Assembly (NCBI GenBank): GCA_042862465.1
Contig: JASTVH010000001.1
Span: forward strand, 186,001-250,000
From: JASTVH01 sp042862465
Lineage (GTDB): Bacteria; Pseudomonadota; Gammaproteobacteria; Pseudomonadales; Oleiphilaceae
Reading direction: 5' to 3'
DNA length: 64,000 nt
Part shown: in pieces, positions 51,234-60,499 of the stretch
Layout of the letters: every line of letters starts with the position of its first letter
Position numbering within the stretch: position 1 is the stretch's first letter
Made by a program: the position numbers and the translations under genes
Notes under the pieces: model-generated
The model's input: the letters and a program-made list of their open reading frames with translations, nothing else
Database searches by the model: none
Told to the model about the DNA's origin: nothing

Positions 51234-53150
51234 ATGGCGCAATTGCTTTCGCTGGAAAACATCTTTCACGCCTATGGCCCACAACCCTTGCTGGACCATA
51301 TCGACCTGCGTATCGAGAGCGGTGAGCGCGTCTGTTTGCTGGGGCGCAATGGCGAGGGTAAGTCCACGCTGATGAAGATCGTGACAGGAGAGCTGGCACC
51401 CGACGCCGGTACCGTGCGCACCGGTGACGCCGTGCGTGTGGCCTATCTGCCGCAATCCCTTCCCGAGGCGAGTGACGACACTGTCTACCACGTGGTGGTG
51501 AGTGCGTTCCCGGAAACCGGCGAGCTGCTGGAACAGTTTGAGGCCCTGAGCCACGAAGCCCAGGATGAGGCGAGTCTGGCGAAACTGGAGAAGATCCAGG
51601 AGCGGATCGAGGCCCTGGATGGCTGGTCACTGCATCAGCGGGTGGGGCAGATCCTGGAGCAATTCCAGCTGGCCCCGGAGGCGAAGCTTGCGGAATTGTC
51701 CGGGGGCTGGCAACGCCGTGCCCTGTTGGCGCGAGCGCTAGTGACGGATCCGGATCTGTTGCTGCTGGATGAGCCTACCAACCATCTCGATGTTCCCGCG
51801 ATCCGCTGGCTGGAAAACACCCTGGCCAACTATCGCGGCGCAGTATTCTTCATCAGTCACGACCGGGCCTTCATCCGTTCGATGGCAACGCGCATTGTAG
51901 AACTGGACCGGGGGCATCTCACCAGCTGGCCCGGCGACTATGATCGCTATTTTCAACTCAAGGAAAAGGCCCTGGAGGATGAAGAGCGGCACAACGCTGA
52001 GTTTGATCGCAAGCTGGCGCAGGAAGAGGCCTGGATCCGGCAGGGTATCAAGGCCCGGCGAACCCGTAACATGGGGCGCGTGAGAGAGCTCAAGGCGATG
52101 CGCGAAGCCTACAAGGCGCGTCGTGAGCGGATCGGTACCAGTCAAATCAATGTCGAAGAGGCCCGGCAGTCGGGCAAGCTGGTCGCCGACGCCGAGGGGG
52201 CCGGCTTTGCCTATCCCGGCCAGCCGCCGCTCATCAAGGATCTCAACCTGCTTGTGCTGCGCGGCGACAAACTGGGGTTCATCGGCGAAAACGGCTCGGG
52301 CAAGACCACGCTCCTTAAATTACTGCTGGGTGATCTGGAGCCAACGGAAGGTGTCATCAAGCTGGGGACCCAGCGTTCGGTGGCGTATTTCGATCAGCTC
52401 CGAGACGAGCTGGATCTGGAAAAGAATGCCCTCGATAACCTCGCCGAAGGGCGCGAGTACATCGAAATCAATGGCCAGAAAAAGCACGTGCTAGGCTATC
52501 TGCAGGACTTCCTGTTTACACCGCAGCGCGCCCGGACACCGGTGCGTGTGCTATCCGGGGGGGAGCGTGCGCGGTTGATGCTGGCCAAGCTCTTCAGCAA
52601 GCCGGCCAATATTCTGGTGCTGGATGAGCCCACCAACGACCTTGATGTGGATACCCTGGAACTGCTGGAAGCGCAGTTGGTGGCGTTCTCGGGGACTGTC
52701 ATCCTGATCAGCCACGACCGGGCCTTCCTCGATAATGTGGTGACCAGCACCCTGTTCCTGGACGGTTCAGGGCGAGTCGAATCCTTTGTGGGCGGCTATG
52801 AGGATTGGCGGCGCCAGGGCGGGCGATTTCCATCTGAAGTTCGAAGCGACAAGCCTCAGAAGCCTGCGCGCAAGGAGCAGCAGGAAAAAGCGAAACCGGT
52901 GGAAAAACCCCGTGGCGGCAGCAAGAAATTGAGCTATAAGCTCAAGCTTGAACTGGAGCAATTGCCGGAAAAAATTGCCCACTACGAATCCCTGGTTGAA
53001 GAGCGACAGGCGAAGGTCAACGATCCGGATTTTTACCAACAGGATCACGAAACCATCAATCGTGAGCTTGAAGCGCTGTCGGAGGCCCAGGCAGCCCTGG
53101 AAGGGCTCATGGAGCGTTGGCTCGAGCTGGAGGAGATGACGGAGCAGTGA
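51234..53150 (+). CDS. uup: ABC-F ATPase Uup
   Basis: Uup is a cytoplasmic ABC-F protein that acts on ribosomes and on branched DNA. The 638-residue product has two ABC modules: Walker A GRNGEGKST and GENGSGKTT, signatures LSGGWQRR and LSGGERARL, Walker B LLLLDEPTNHLD and ILVLDEPTNDLD. A C-terminal Lys/Glu-rich coiled coil (about 535-638) is the DNA-binding part known from E. coli Uup. It begins 30 bases after the MOSC gene. Confidence 0.95.
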   Translation: MAQLLSLENIFHAYGPQPLLDHIDLRIESGERVCLLGRNGEGKSTLMKIVTGELAPDAGTVRTGDAVRVAYLPQSLPEASDDTVYHVVVSAFPETGELLEQFEALSHEAQDEASLAKLEKIQERIEALDGWSLHQRVGQILEQFQLAPEAKLAELSGGWQRRALLARALVTDPDLLLLDEPTNHLDVPAIRWLENTLANYRGAVFFISHDRAFIRSMATRIVELDRGHLTSWPGDYDRYFQLKEKALEDEERHNAEFDRKLAQEEAWIRQGIKARRTRNMGRVRELKAMREAYKARRERIGTSQINVEEARQSGKLVADAEGAGFAYPGQPPLIKDLNLLVLRGDKLGFIGENGSGKTTLLKLLLGDLEPTEGVIKLGTQRSVAYFDQLRDELDLEKNALDNLAEGREYIEINGQKKHVLGYLQDFLFTPQRARTPVRVLSGGERARLMLAKLFSKPANILVLDEPTNDLDVDTLELLEAQLVAFSGTVILISHDRAFLDNVVTSTLFLDGSGRVESFVGGYEDWRRQGGRFPSEVRSDKPQKPARKEQQEKAKPVEKPRGGSKKLSYKLKLELEQLPEKIAHYESLVEERQAKVNDPDFYQQDHETINRELEALSEAQAALEGLMERWLELEEMTEQ

Positions 53151-53382
53151 GGAGTTGGGCTGCTTTGCAAAACATTGTCACAACAACACACCCCCTCACG
53201 AAGCGGCTACACTATTTTAACCATGGTGGCGTTTATAGCCGCTAAACTACTAGAGGAAGCGCTTTGTCATTTCCTTATTCCGGGATCATGGCACAGTTCG
53301 GCGCTTCATCAAGAGCCGGCCCAACAACAATAAAGCAGCCAGGCTGAACCCGCTTCAGAGACACAGTGGAACGAGATCGCCA

Positions 53383-54063
53383 ATGAGTGTGAAGTACGAA
53401 TTCCATTTCAACGATGAAAAGGTGCGCGGTTACGAGGTTGATCTTGATCGGGCGGATATGGAGCCGATTGCCTCTGGGGAGCATGCCGAGTGGACCGAGC
53501 TGACCCACTGTCAGTGTTCCAATTGTCCTCTGGCGCGGAATCAGCACAAGTATTGCCCGGCAGCGGTCGATATGGAGCACGTGATTGACGAGTTTCGCAA
53601 TGAACACGCGTTCCAGAAGGTCACCGTCCGGGTCTTTACCGAAGGGCGCATCTACGAAAAACATACCGGATTGGAGGAAGGGCTGCGCTCGCTGCTGGGG
53701 CTGATTATGGCGACAAGCCGTTGTCCGCTGCTGGCGGAATTGCGGCCGATGGCCGTTCATCATATGCCGTTCGCCACATCGGACGAATTCATTCTGCGGT
53801 CGGTCTCCCTCTACCTGTTGCAGCAGTACTTCGCAAAGCGCAGTGGCGACACGCCGGATTGGGATCTCAAGGGGCTGGTGGATCGCAACAAGCGCCTGCA
53901 GCTGGTGAATCAGGCGCTCTGGCAGCGGATCCATTCAGTGTGCGAGAGCGACAGCAACCTCAAGGCGCTTCTCAGCTTTTTCTCCATGGCCTCCAGCGTG
54001 ACGTTCTCTCTCGAAAGCCAGCTGCAGAAGCTGCGTTCCAAACTGGAAAGTGGCAAGGCCTGA
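53383..54063 (+). CDS. conserved hypothetical protein with N-terminal cysteine cluster
   Basis: I do not recognise a named family. The 226-residue product has no signal peptide or membrane segment. Cysteines at 43, 45, 48 and 58 form C-x-C-x2-C-x9-C, a spacing compatible with zinc or an Fe-S cluster. The rest is mostly helical (SVSLYLLQQYFAKRSGD, QLVNQALWQRIHSV). Position after uup and before a usp gene resembles the Pseudomonas order, where I recall an uncharacterised gene in the same place. The start has no strong ribosome site, and the 230-base gap upstream may hold its promoter. Confidence 0.75.
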   Translation: MSVKYEFHFNDEKVRGYEVDLDRADMEPIASGEHAEWTELTHCQCSNCPLARNQHKYCPAAVDMEHVIDEFRNEHAFQKVTVRVFTEGRIYEKHTGLEEGLRSLLGLIMATSRCPLLAELRPMAVHHMPFATSDEFILRSVSLYLLQQYFAKRSGDTPDWDLKGLVDRNKRLQLVNQALWQRIHSVCESDSNLKALLSFFSMASSVTFSLESQLQKLRSKLESGKA

Positions 54064-54121
54064 ATCAGGGGCCTTGCCTGGCCCCGCAGTGGATCGCCGG
54101 GACCGCGATTGCCGGCGGTGT

Positions 54122-54553
54122 CTAGCGAATCCGCACCGCCAGAACGTCACACTCCGCTCCGTGCAGTACCCCGTTCGCGGTTGAGCCCAGCAGGAGCTGA
54201 ATGCCGTGGCGGCCGTGGCTGCCAACAATCACCAGATCGTGCTCTTTCTCTTTGGCCGTCCGGTGGATTTCGGTTTCCGGGCGTCCAACCGTTACAATCT
54301 GGCGGTCTTCCGGAATACCGTATTGCTCGCCGTATTCACCGATCTGCTTGCGGGCTGTCTTGTCGAGCTGCTCCTGCAGTTCGGTCAGGTCCATCGGGAT
54401 ATCGCCGCCATAGGCGTAGCCGACCGGCTCCACGACGTGAATGACATAAAGGTCGGCCTTGTGGTCCGCTGCAATACGGTAGGCTTTGTCGAGCACCTGA
54501 GGTGCTTCTTCCGTCAGATCGATCGCCGCCAGGACCTTGCTGTAGGCTGACAT
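54122..54553 (-). CDS. universal stress protein UspA family
   Basis: The 143-residue product has the Usp fold: VLAAIDLTEEAPQVLDKAYRIA at the start, LYVIHVVEPV, and the ATP-binding type motif GSHGRHGIQLLLGSTANGVL near the C-terminus. It likely binds ATP and acts in stress survival. It is divergent from the small membrane-protein gene, with a 65-base gap, and convergent with the cysteine-cluster gene. Confidence 0.92.
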   Translation of the reverse strand: MSAYSKVLAAIDLTEEAPQVLDKAYRIAADHKADLYVIHVVEPVGYAYGGDIPMDLTELQEQLDKTARKQIGEYGEQYGIPEDRQIVTVGRPETEIHRTAKEKEHDLVIVGSHGRHGIQLLLGSTANGVLHGAECDVLAVRIR

Positions 54554-54618
54554 AGGTATACTCCCTCAAGTTATTGATTCTCTGATGACAATATAAGCTG
54601 ATTAAAGGCCGTTTGACT

Positions 54619-55083
54619 ATGACCTGGATCATTATCGCCCTGATACTGCTATTCATCCTGGGTTCCATCACCTGGATCATGCCGTCGCCCGAGGAACGGC
54701 GTCGGATGCGTTTGCGCAATCTCGCCCTGCAAAAGGGTTTCAGGGTAAAGGAGCTCAAGGGGCAGTTGCAGCAGCAAATGGCCAAAGAAGTGGGTGAAGG
54801 GCGCTGGTATATCTATTGGTGTGACTGGCCGGGGCAAATGCGAGAGCGCGCGGCGAAGCTGCCCACACTCTGGGTCGTTTCCGGGCAGGAGCCGCCTCGC
54901 GACCACCCGGTTGTACAGGCATTGGGGGAAAAAGGCCATGTGAAAGTGGAGCCGTTCGACGTGGTCTACAGCGATGCGCAGGGTATTGGGGGCATCTGGG
55001 ACGAACGGGGCAGGACGGAAAAGCTGGAGACGGGTTTGGCCAGGTTGCGCCAGGCGAGTGACCGCCTGGCGCCCACCCATTGA
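54619..55083 (+). CDS. small membrane-anchored hypothetical protein
   Basis: The 154-residue product has one N-terminal membrane helix (about 3-20), a PSPEERRRMRLRNLALQKGFRVKELKG segment and a soluble C-terminal part with tryptophans. I know of no function. Automated annotations of similar proteins sometimes say YajC-like, which I cannot support. I chose the ATG at 54619 over an in-frame TTG at 54613. Its stop codon abuts the stop of the convergent downstream gene, so together they read TGATCA. Confidence 0.75.
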   Translation: MTWIIIALILLFILGSITWIMPSPEERRRMRLRNLALQKGFRVKELKGQLQQQMAKEVGEGRWYIYWCDWPGQMRERAAKLPTLWVVSGQEPPRDHPVVQALGEKGHVKVEPFDVVYSDAQGIGGIWDERGRTEKLETGLARLRQASDRLAPTH

Positions 55084-55905
55084 TCAGGAAGTCTGCATCT
55101 GCTCCGAGGCGTTTTCGAGCTGCTCGATAATGCCCAGGGAGTAGCGGTTGATCAGGAAGTAAACGTTATTCTCGTTGTAGTTCACGTAGGACTTCTGGAT
55201 GAAATTCCACTTGGACTTGGCGTCCCGCAGGGATTTTTCGGCATCTGCGTTGCCCACTTCCTGAAGCAGTTCCTTCATCAGACCATCGAATTCGCCGGCC
55301 AGCTGGTCCAGTGGCGTTTCGGTGTCAGCGCCCTGGAACGTCTGGCTGCTACTCGAATTGGAGCGTGCCGAGTATTTGGTCAGCATCAGGGCCATGGTCA
55401 GGGACGCCTTCCGGGCCTTCTCCAGGGTGGGATCGGTGGGGATGCTTTCCTTCTCGGTGAGGGTGATATAAACCTCCCGGGATTTGTCACTGAGCAGGCG
55501 CGCCTGGTTGGCCATTTCCGATACCAGCCGCAGGTCCGGATAGCCGCGCTTGCGCACATCCTGAATATTGGTATTCATCAGTTTGGCGAAATCCTGGAAC
55601 ATGCTGGTCAGCTCTTTAAGCTGATCCGCGGTGAGGCTATCGCCCACCTTCTCGGTGAAGCTCTTCAACAGGCTGTGAGCGCCGTTCATCGACTCCACGA
55701 TCTGTTTCATGGTCTGCTGGTCGCGGTTGGCGCTGTAGTTGTAGTAGGCGTTCAGGGCCAGGAAATTCTCCAGCCGGAAGCGGTGGAGGGCATCCAGAAG
55801 CGGATTCATTTCCGCAGCGGCTGCAGTGCGAATCGGGCCGAGTAGCAGGAGTGTGAGCGACAAGACCAGGACTGCAAGCTTCTGGAAAGGCGCGGAACTA
55901 TTCAT
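55084..55905 (-). CDS. secreted helical hypothetical protein
   Basis: The 273-residue product has a Sec signal peptide (hydrophobic 10-23, cleavage near AAA before EMNPLLDALHRFRLENFLALNAYYNY) and a long helical periplasmic part rich in Gln, Lys, Ser and Glu. No cysteines or catalytic motifs are evident. It sits between uspA and fadBA, where pseudomonads have an uncharacterised gene too. It is divergent from fadB across the 400-base regulatory gap. Confidence 0.78.
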   Translation of the reverse strand: MNSSAPFQKLAVLVLSLTLLLLGPIRTAAAAEMNPLLDALHRFRLENFLALNAYYNYSANRDQQTMKQIVESMNGAHSLLKSFTEKVGDSLTADQLKELTSMFQDFAKLMNTNIQDVRKRGYPDLRLVSEMANQARLLSDKSREVYITLTEKESIPTDPTLEKARKASLTMALMLTKYSARSNSSSSQTFQGADTETPLDQLAGEFDGLMKELLQEVGNADAEKSLRDAKSKWNFIQKSYVNYNENNVYFLINRYSLGIIEQLENASEQMQTS

Positions 55906-56314
55906 GGATTGTTTTCTCCGTCTTATTCTGAACTACATTCACGCAGTAGCGGGTATCAACGGTTAACAGACTGGTAACACCAGGTCGTGGCGCGGGAGCC
56001 AAGCCGGCGTTCGAAGCTAAGACCCGGTGAATCAACGATTACCCGCTCAAAGCCTAGTTCATGGGCGGCTTCTTTGCGAGCGACGTTTTGCGATTTTTCA
56101 CCTCGTCAGGGCTGTTTTCAATACCTTTCCGGACAGAAAGAAATTGACAAACGCCGCGTTTTTTTTCATCGTTGGCACTCCGATTCAAACGACTGTATGA
56201 ATTTTTTTGAATCACTCTCGGGCAGTGACCGAAATCTCGCTGTATGGAAAGTCGTACCTCAAGCAAGATGAGGGGCGTTCTTTACAGTTCCAAACACAGA
56301 CTGGAGATCAGTTG
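55906..56314. promoter_or_regulatory. divergent regulatory region upstream of fadBA
   Basis: This 409-base gap has no convincing gene. It is more AT-rich than its surroundings in its central part. TTGACA at 56144-56149 is a likely plus-strand -35, though the -10 17 bases on (CATCGT) is poor. CAAACgactGTATG at 56186-56199 resembles the PsrA/FadR-type operator consensus CAAAC...GTTTG with one mismatch. A wider inverted repeat GATTCA/TGAATC surrounds it. fadB mRNA would have a leader of more than 100 bases. Confidence 0.5.
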
Positions 56315-58462
56315 ATGATTTACGAAGGTAAAGCCATCACGGTTAAGGAGATCGAAGGCGGTTTTGCTCAGCTGAACTTCGATTTACAGGGTGAGTCCGT
56401 TAACAAGTTCAACCGGCTCACTATCCAAGAACTGGGTGAAGCGGCAGAAAAGCTGCAGGGCGCCAAGGGCATCGAAGGCCTTGTCGTCACCAGTTCAAAG
56501 GACGGCTTCATCGTTGGGGCCGATATTACGGAGTTCACTGATCTGTTTGCAGGGCCGGAAGAAGAACTGGTTGATAACAACCTCAAGGCGAACAAGGTGT
56601 TCAGTGCCATTGAGGACCTTCCGTTCCCGACCGTAACCGCGATCAACGGCGTTGCCCTGGGTGGCGGCTTCGAAATGTGTCTGTCCACGGATTTCCGTGT
56701 AATGGCCGACAGCGCGAAAGTGGGACTTCCGGAAGTCAAGCTGGGTATCTTCCCGGGCTTCGGTGGTACCGTTCGTCTGTCCCGCCTGATTGGCGCTGAC
56801 AACGCGATCGAATGGATCTGCATGGGCAGCGAGAACCGTGCGGACAAGGCGCTCAAGATGGGCGCGGTCGATGCTGTTCTGCCGCAGGACAAGTTGATGG
56901 ATGCGGCGATCGCGCTGCTGAAGGAAGTCAACGCCGGCAAGATCGACTACAAGGCACGTCGCGAAGAGAAGAAAGGCAAGCTCAAGCTGAACCCGATGGA
57001 AAGCATGATGACCTTCGAAACCGCGAAGGGTTATGTGGCGGGTCAGGCCGGCAAGAACTACCCGGCGCCGGTTGAAGCCATCAAGGTCATGCAGAAGCAC
57101 GCGGGTATGACCCGTGACAAGGCGATTGAAGTGGAAGCCAAGGGCTTCGCCAAGATGGCCAAGACCAACGTCGCTTCTTCCCTGGTACAGCTGTTCCTGA
57201 ACGACCAGGAGCTGAAGAAGACCATCAAGCAGTGGGAGCCGAAGGCCAAGCCGGTCAAGAAGGCTGCCGTGCTGGGTGCCGGCATCATGGGTGGCGGTGT
57301 TGCCTACCAGTCTGCCTACAAGGGCACCCCGATCATCATGAAGGACATCGCCCAGGAAGGTATCGACCTGGGTCTGAGCGAAGCGAAGAAGCTGCTCGCC
57401 AAGCGCGTTGCCAAGGGCAAGATGAAGCCCGACGCCATGGCGGACACGCTGAACCGCATCGTTCCGACCCTGAGCTACGGCGATTTCAAATCCGTGGACC
57501 TGGTGGTCGAGGCAGTGGTCGAGAACCCGAAGGTGAAGGACGCCGTGCTGCGTGAAACCGAAGATCAGGTTCGCGAAGACACCATCCTGACGTCCAACAC
57601 CTCCACCATTTCCATCAATCGTCTGGCCAAGAACCTCAAGCGTCCGGAAAACTTCTGCGGCATGCACTTCTTCAACCCGGTACACATGATGCCGCTGGTT
57701 GAGGTTATCCGCGGCGAGAAGACCAGCGACGAAGCCATCGCGACCACTGTTCAGTACGCGAAGGCCATGGGCAAGACCCCGATCGTGGTCAACGACTGCC
57801 CGGGCTTCCTGGTCAACCGTGTCCTGTTCCCGTACTTCGGCGGCTTTGCCGGCCTGGTGCGCGACGGCGCCGACTTCCAGAAAGTCGACAAGGTCATGGA
57901 GAAGTTTGGCTGGCCGATGGGTCCGGCGTACCTGCTCGACGTGGTCGGCATGGACACCGCCAAGCACGCCAATGAAGTGATGGCCGAAGGCTTCCCGGAC
58001 CGCATGAAGGACGAGAACAAGAGCGCCATCGACGTCATGTTCGAGAAAGAGCGCTACGGCCAGAAGAACGACAAAGGCTTCTACCAGTACGAACTGGACC
58101 GCAAGGGCAAGAAGAAGAAAGTCGTGGACCAGGGCGTCTACGATCTGCTCAAGCCGGTCGTACAGGGAAGCGGTGACTTCAGCGATGAAGAGATCATTGA
58201 GCGCATGATGATCCCGCTGTGTATCGAAACCGTACGCTGCCTGGAAGACGGCATCGTCGACACCCCGGCCGAGGCGGACATGGGTCTGATCTTCGGTATC
58301 GGCTTCCCGCCGTTCCGTGGTGGCGCGCTGCGCTACATCGACGACATTGGTCTGGATGAGTTCTGCAAGATGGCAGACAAGCACAAGGACCTGGGTCCGC
58401 TGTATCACCCGACCGATGGCATGCGCGAAATGGCCAAGAAAGGCAAGAAGTTTCACGGCTGA
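56315..58462 (+). CDS. fadB: fatty acid oxidation complex alpha subunit FadB
   Basis: FadB carries enoyl-CoA hydratase and 3-hydroxyacyl-CoA dehydrogenase activities of beta-oxidation. The 715-residue product starts MIYEGKAITVKEIEGG like the Pseudomonas enzyme. The hydratase half has FIVGADITEF and ALGGGFEMCLS, the NAD site is VLGAGIMGGGVAYQSA, and the dehydrogenase His is in GMHFFNPVHMMPLVE. GGAG lies 10 bases before the ATG. The frame runs upstream to 56207, but those residues are not in the family. fadA follows after 31 bases, and a highly biased codon choice suggests strong expression. Confidence 0.96.
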   Translation: MIYEGKAITVKEIEGGFAQLNFDLQGESVNKFNRLTIQELGEAAEKLQGAKGIEGLVVTSSKDGFIVGADITEFTDLFAGPEEELVDNNLKANKVFSAIEDLPFPTVTAINGVALGGGFEMCLSTDFRVMADSAKVGLPEVKLGIFPGFGGTVRLSRLIGADNAIEWICMGSENRADKALKMGAVDAVLPQDKLMDAAIALLKEVNAGKIDYKARREEKKGKLKLNPMESMMTFETAKGYVAGQAGKNYPAPVEAIKVMQKHAGMTRDKAIEVEAKGFAKMAKTNVASSLVQLFLNDQELKKTIKQWEPKAKPVKKAAVLGAGIMGGGVAYQSAYKGTPIIMKDIAQEGIDLGLSEAKKLLAKRVAKGKMKPDAMADTLNRIVPTLSYGDFKSVDLVVEAVVENPKVKDAVLRETEDQVREDTILTSNTSTISINRLAKNLKRPENFCGMHFFNPVHMMPLVEVIRGEKTSDEAIATTVQYAKAMGKTPIVVNDCPGFLVNRVLFPYFGGFAGLVRDGADFQKVDKVMEKFGWPMGPAYLLDVVGMDTAKHANEVMAEGFPDRMKDENKSAIDVMFEKERYGQKNDKGFYQYELDRKGKKKKVVDQGVYDLLKPVVQGSGDFSDEEIIERMMIPLCIETVRCLEDGIVDTPAEADMGLIFGIGFPPFRGGALRYIDDIGLDEFCKMADKHKDLGPLYHPTDGMREMAKKGKKFHG

Positions 58463-58493
58463 TCGCTGAACTGAATCCAAACGGAGAAGATCT

Positions 58494-59666
58494 ATGAGCC
58501 TTAATCCGAGAGACGTTGTCGTAGTCGATTGCGTACGGACTCCGATGGGTCGCGCCAAGAACGGCTGTTTCCGCAATGTGCGTGCCGAAACCCTGTCTGC
58601 GGCCTTGATCGAAGCCCTGTTTGATCGCAACCCCAACCTGAACCCGAAAGAGGTTGAGGATGTGATCTGGGGCTGTGTTAACCAGACTGGCGAGCAGGGC
58701 TTCAACGTCGCCCGTCAGATCTCCCTGCTGACCCGTGTACCGCACGAGTCTGGCGCACAGACGGTTAACCGTCTGTGTGGCTCCGCCATGTCCGCGATCC
58801 ATACTGCGGCCCAGGCGATCCAGACCAACAACGGTGACATGTTCGTGGTCGGTGGTGTCGAGCACATGGGCCACGTGCCCATGACCAAGGGCTTTGACCA
58901 CAACCCGGCGGCGTCCAAGTACTCTGCGAAAGCGTCCAACATGATGGGCCTGACCGCGGAAATGCTGGCCAAGATGCACGGCATCAGCCGTCAGCAGCAG
59001 GACGAGTTCGGTGCCCGTTCACACCAGAAGGCCTGGGAAGCAACCCAGGAAGGCCGTTTCAAGAACGAGATCGTGCCCATCGAGGGTCACGACGACAACG
59101 GCTTCAAGGTGCTGATCGAGCAGGACGAAACCATCCGTCCGGAGACCACTGTCGAGTCCCTGGGCCAGCTCAAGCCGGCCTTTGACCCGAAGGGTACCGT
59201 GACCGCGGGCACCTCTTCGCAGCTGACCGACGGTGCGTCTGCGATGGTTGTGATGTCTGCCGAGAAGGCCAAAGAGCTGGGCCTGACGCCGATCGCCAAG
59301 ATCCGTGCCATGGCTGTGGCCGGTGTTGATCCTGCGATCATGGGCTACGGTCCGGTTCCGGCGACCAAGAAGGCGCTCAAGCGCGCTGGCCTGAAGGTCG
59401 AAGACATCGACTTCTGGGAGCTGAACGAAGCGTTTGCGGGTCAGTCGCTGCCGGTCCTCAAGGATCTGAAGCTGCTGGACGTGATGGAAGAGAAGGTGAA
59501 CCTGAACGGCGGTGCGATCGCCCTGGGTCACCCGCTGGGCTGCTCCGGCGCCCGTATCTCCACCACACTGCTGAACGTCATGCAGGCCAAAGGCGGTAAC
59601 CTGGGTGTTTCCACCATGTGTATCGGCCTCGGCCAGGGCATTGCGACCGTTTGGGAGCGTGTCTGA
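58494..59666 (+). CDS. fadA: 3-ketoacyl-CoA thiolase FadA
   Basis: FadA cleaves 3-ketoacyl-CoA to acetyl-CoA and a shortened acyl-CoA as the beta subunit of the complex. The nucleophile is Cys95 in NRLCGSAMSAIH, and the C-terminal GGAIALGHPLGCSGARI and CIGLGQG supply the His and second Cys. Length is 390 (Pseudomonas 391). GGAG precedes the ATG. A strong terminator follows, ending the fadBA operon. Confidence 0.97.
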   Translation: MSLNPRDVVVVDCVRTPMGRAKNGCFRNVRAETLSAALIEALFDRNPNLNPKEVEDVIWGCVNQTGEQGFNVARQISLLTRVPHESGAQTVNRLCGSAMSAIHTAAQAIQTNNGDMFVVGGVEHMGHVPMTKGFDHNPAASKYSAKASNMMGLTAEMLAKMHGISRQQQDEFGARSHQKAWEATQEGRFKNEIVPIEGHDDNGFKVLIEQDETIRPETTVESLGQLKPAFDPKGTVTAGTSSQLTDGASAMVVMSAEKAKELGLTPIAKIRAMAVAGVDPAIMGYGPVPATKKALKRAGLKVEDIDFWELNEAFAGQSLPVLKDLKLLDVMEEKVNLNGGAIALGHPLGCSGARISTTLLNVMQAKGGNLGVSTMCIGLGQGIATVWERV

Positions 59667-59708
59667 TCAATAGGCTTTAGACAGCCAGGCTGTCATCGCC
59701 TTGATCGA

Positions 59709-59742
59709 AAAGCCCAGCCTTGTGAAAGGCTGGGCTTTTTTT
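59709..59742 (+). terminator. intrinsic terminator of fadBA
   Basis: AAAGCCCAGCC (59709-59719) and GGCTGGGCTTT (59728-59738) form an 11-bp stem with an 8-base loop and seven T residues from 59736. Confidence 0.93.
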
Positions 59743-59779
59743 ATGGCTTTGTGTTGCTTCTCCCGGCCGGCGAAGGGTG

Positions 59780-60088
59780 TTACCGATTGCCTTCGCCGCC
59801 AAATACCGCACGTTTGATCTGGTAGGCGGAATTCGTGTCCTGCCTGTCGTGCAGCTGTTGCCGGACTTCCTCACGTTCTTCCAGTGACATCTGGTCCCTG
59901 TCCATGCTGCGGCGGCCAGCTGCGGTTGGTTCCATGTGCTGAATGTCGTAAACCGCTTCGCGAGCGCCTTCATACTGTATCTGTTCATTGCGACGGTCCG
60001 CCTGGCCGTCGGCCAGGGCAACAGCAGCCGTCATGGCCAATGCAGTGGCAGTCAAAACTAGCGTGGAACGGGTTCTTTGGTGTTTCAT
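59780..60088 (-). CDS. small secreted hypothetical protein
   Basis: The 102-residue product has a Sec signal peptide (basic start, hydrophobic 10-24, cleavage after ALA). The mature part is short, highly charged and Arg/Gln-rich, with no cysteine. GGAGGG lies about 8 bases before the ATG on the minus strand, which supports expression. I know of no family or function. Convergent with fadA across the terminator. Confidence 0.65.
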   Translation of the reverse strand: MKHQRTRSTLVLTATALAMTAAVALADGQADRRNEQIQYEGAREAVYDIQHMEPTAAGRRSMDRDQMSLEEREEVRQQLHDRQDTNSAYQIKRAVFGGEGNR

Positions 60089-60343
60089 GGCTTTTCCCTC
60101 CGTGGTTGCGGCTGAATGCTCGGGGCCAGGTGCCTAGCCACCCGAGTCCGATCTGTCATTGAGACACCTGTACCGAGAGAAAGTTACGGGGCTGCCTTAG
60201 AGTGATTCGTCATCTGGCAGGCCGATCGCCATGCTCAAAGATTATGAGCGCACCGAAGAACGGGGGAATAAAGGAATGGCTGCAGCTGCGGGCAAGCAGA
60301 TGGGGCGTGATAAGGAAAAACACCTATGGCTGAAAATAAGGTA
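60089..60343. other. intergenic region upstream of the cold-shock gene
   Basis: The first part holds the ribosome site, and presumably the promoter, of the minus-strand secreted protein. I see no further gene. A plus-strand frame beginning at 60231 runs through the cold-shock promoter and leader and has no features of a protein, so I treat it as chance. Confidence 0.4.
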
Positions 60344-60371
60344 TTGTCGTCCGCGCTCAACCGTGTATACT
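60344..60371 (+). promoter_or_regulatory. promoter of the cold-shock gene with a long leader
   Basis: TTGTCG (60344-60349) and TATACT (60366-60371) are 16 bases apart. A start near 60378 gives a 5' leader of about 147 bases before the csp gene, the length range known for cspA-type thermoregulated leaders. Confidence 0.65.
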
Positions 60372-60499
60372 GAATTACAGCTTCAAAGTAAGTCTAGTTA
60401 TGCACGCCATTTCGATCCCGCATTACCGGTTCTCGTCCTGATCGTCATAAGTAAAGGCAACACTTTAAGCACAACCCGCCTCCACGGAGGCATTAGATT

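Noticed and set aside
56495..58705. 736-codon open frame antisense to fadB and the start of fadA
   Set aside because: It mirrors the strongly biased codons of a highly expressed gene. Its translation is rich in His, Leu, Val and Arg without any domain, and it has no ribosome site of note.
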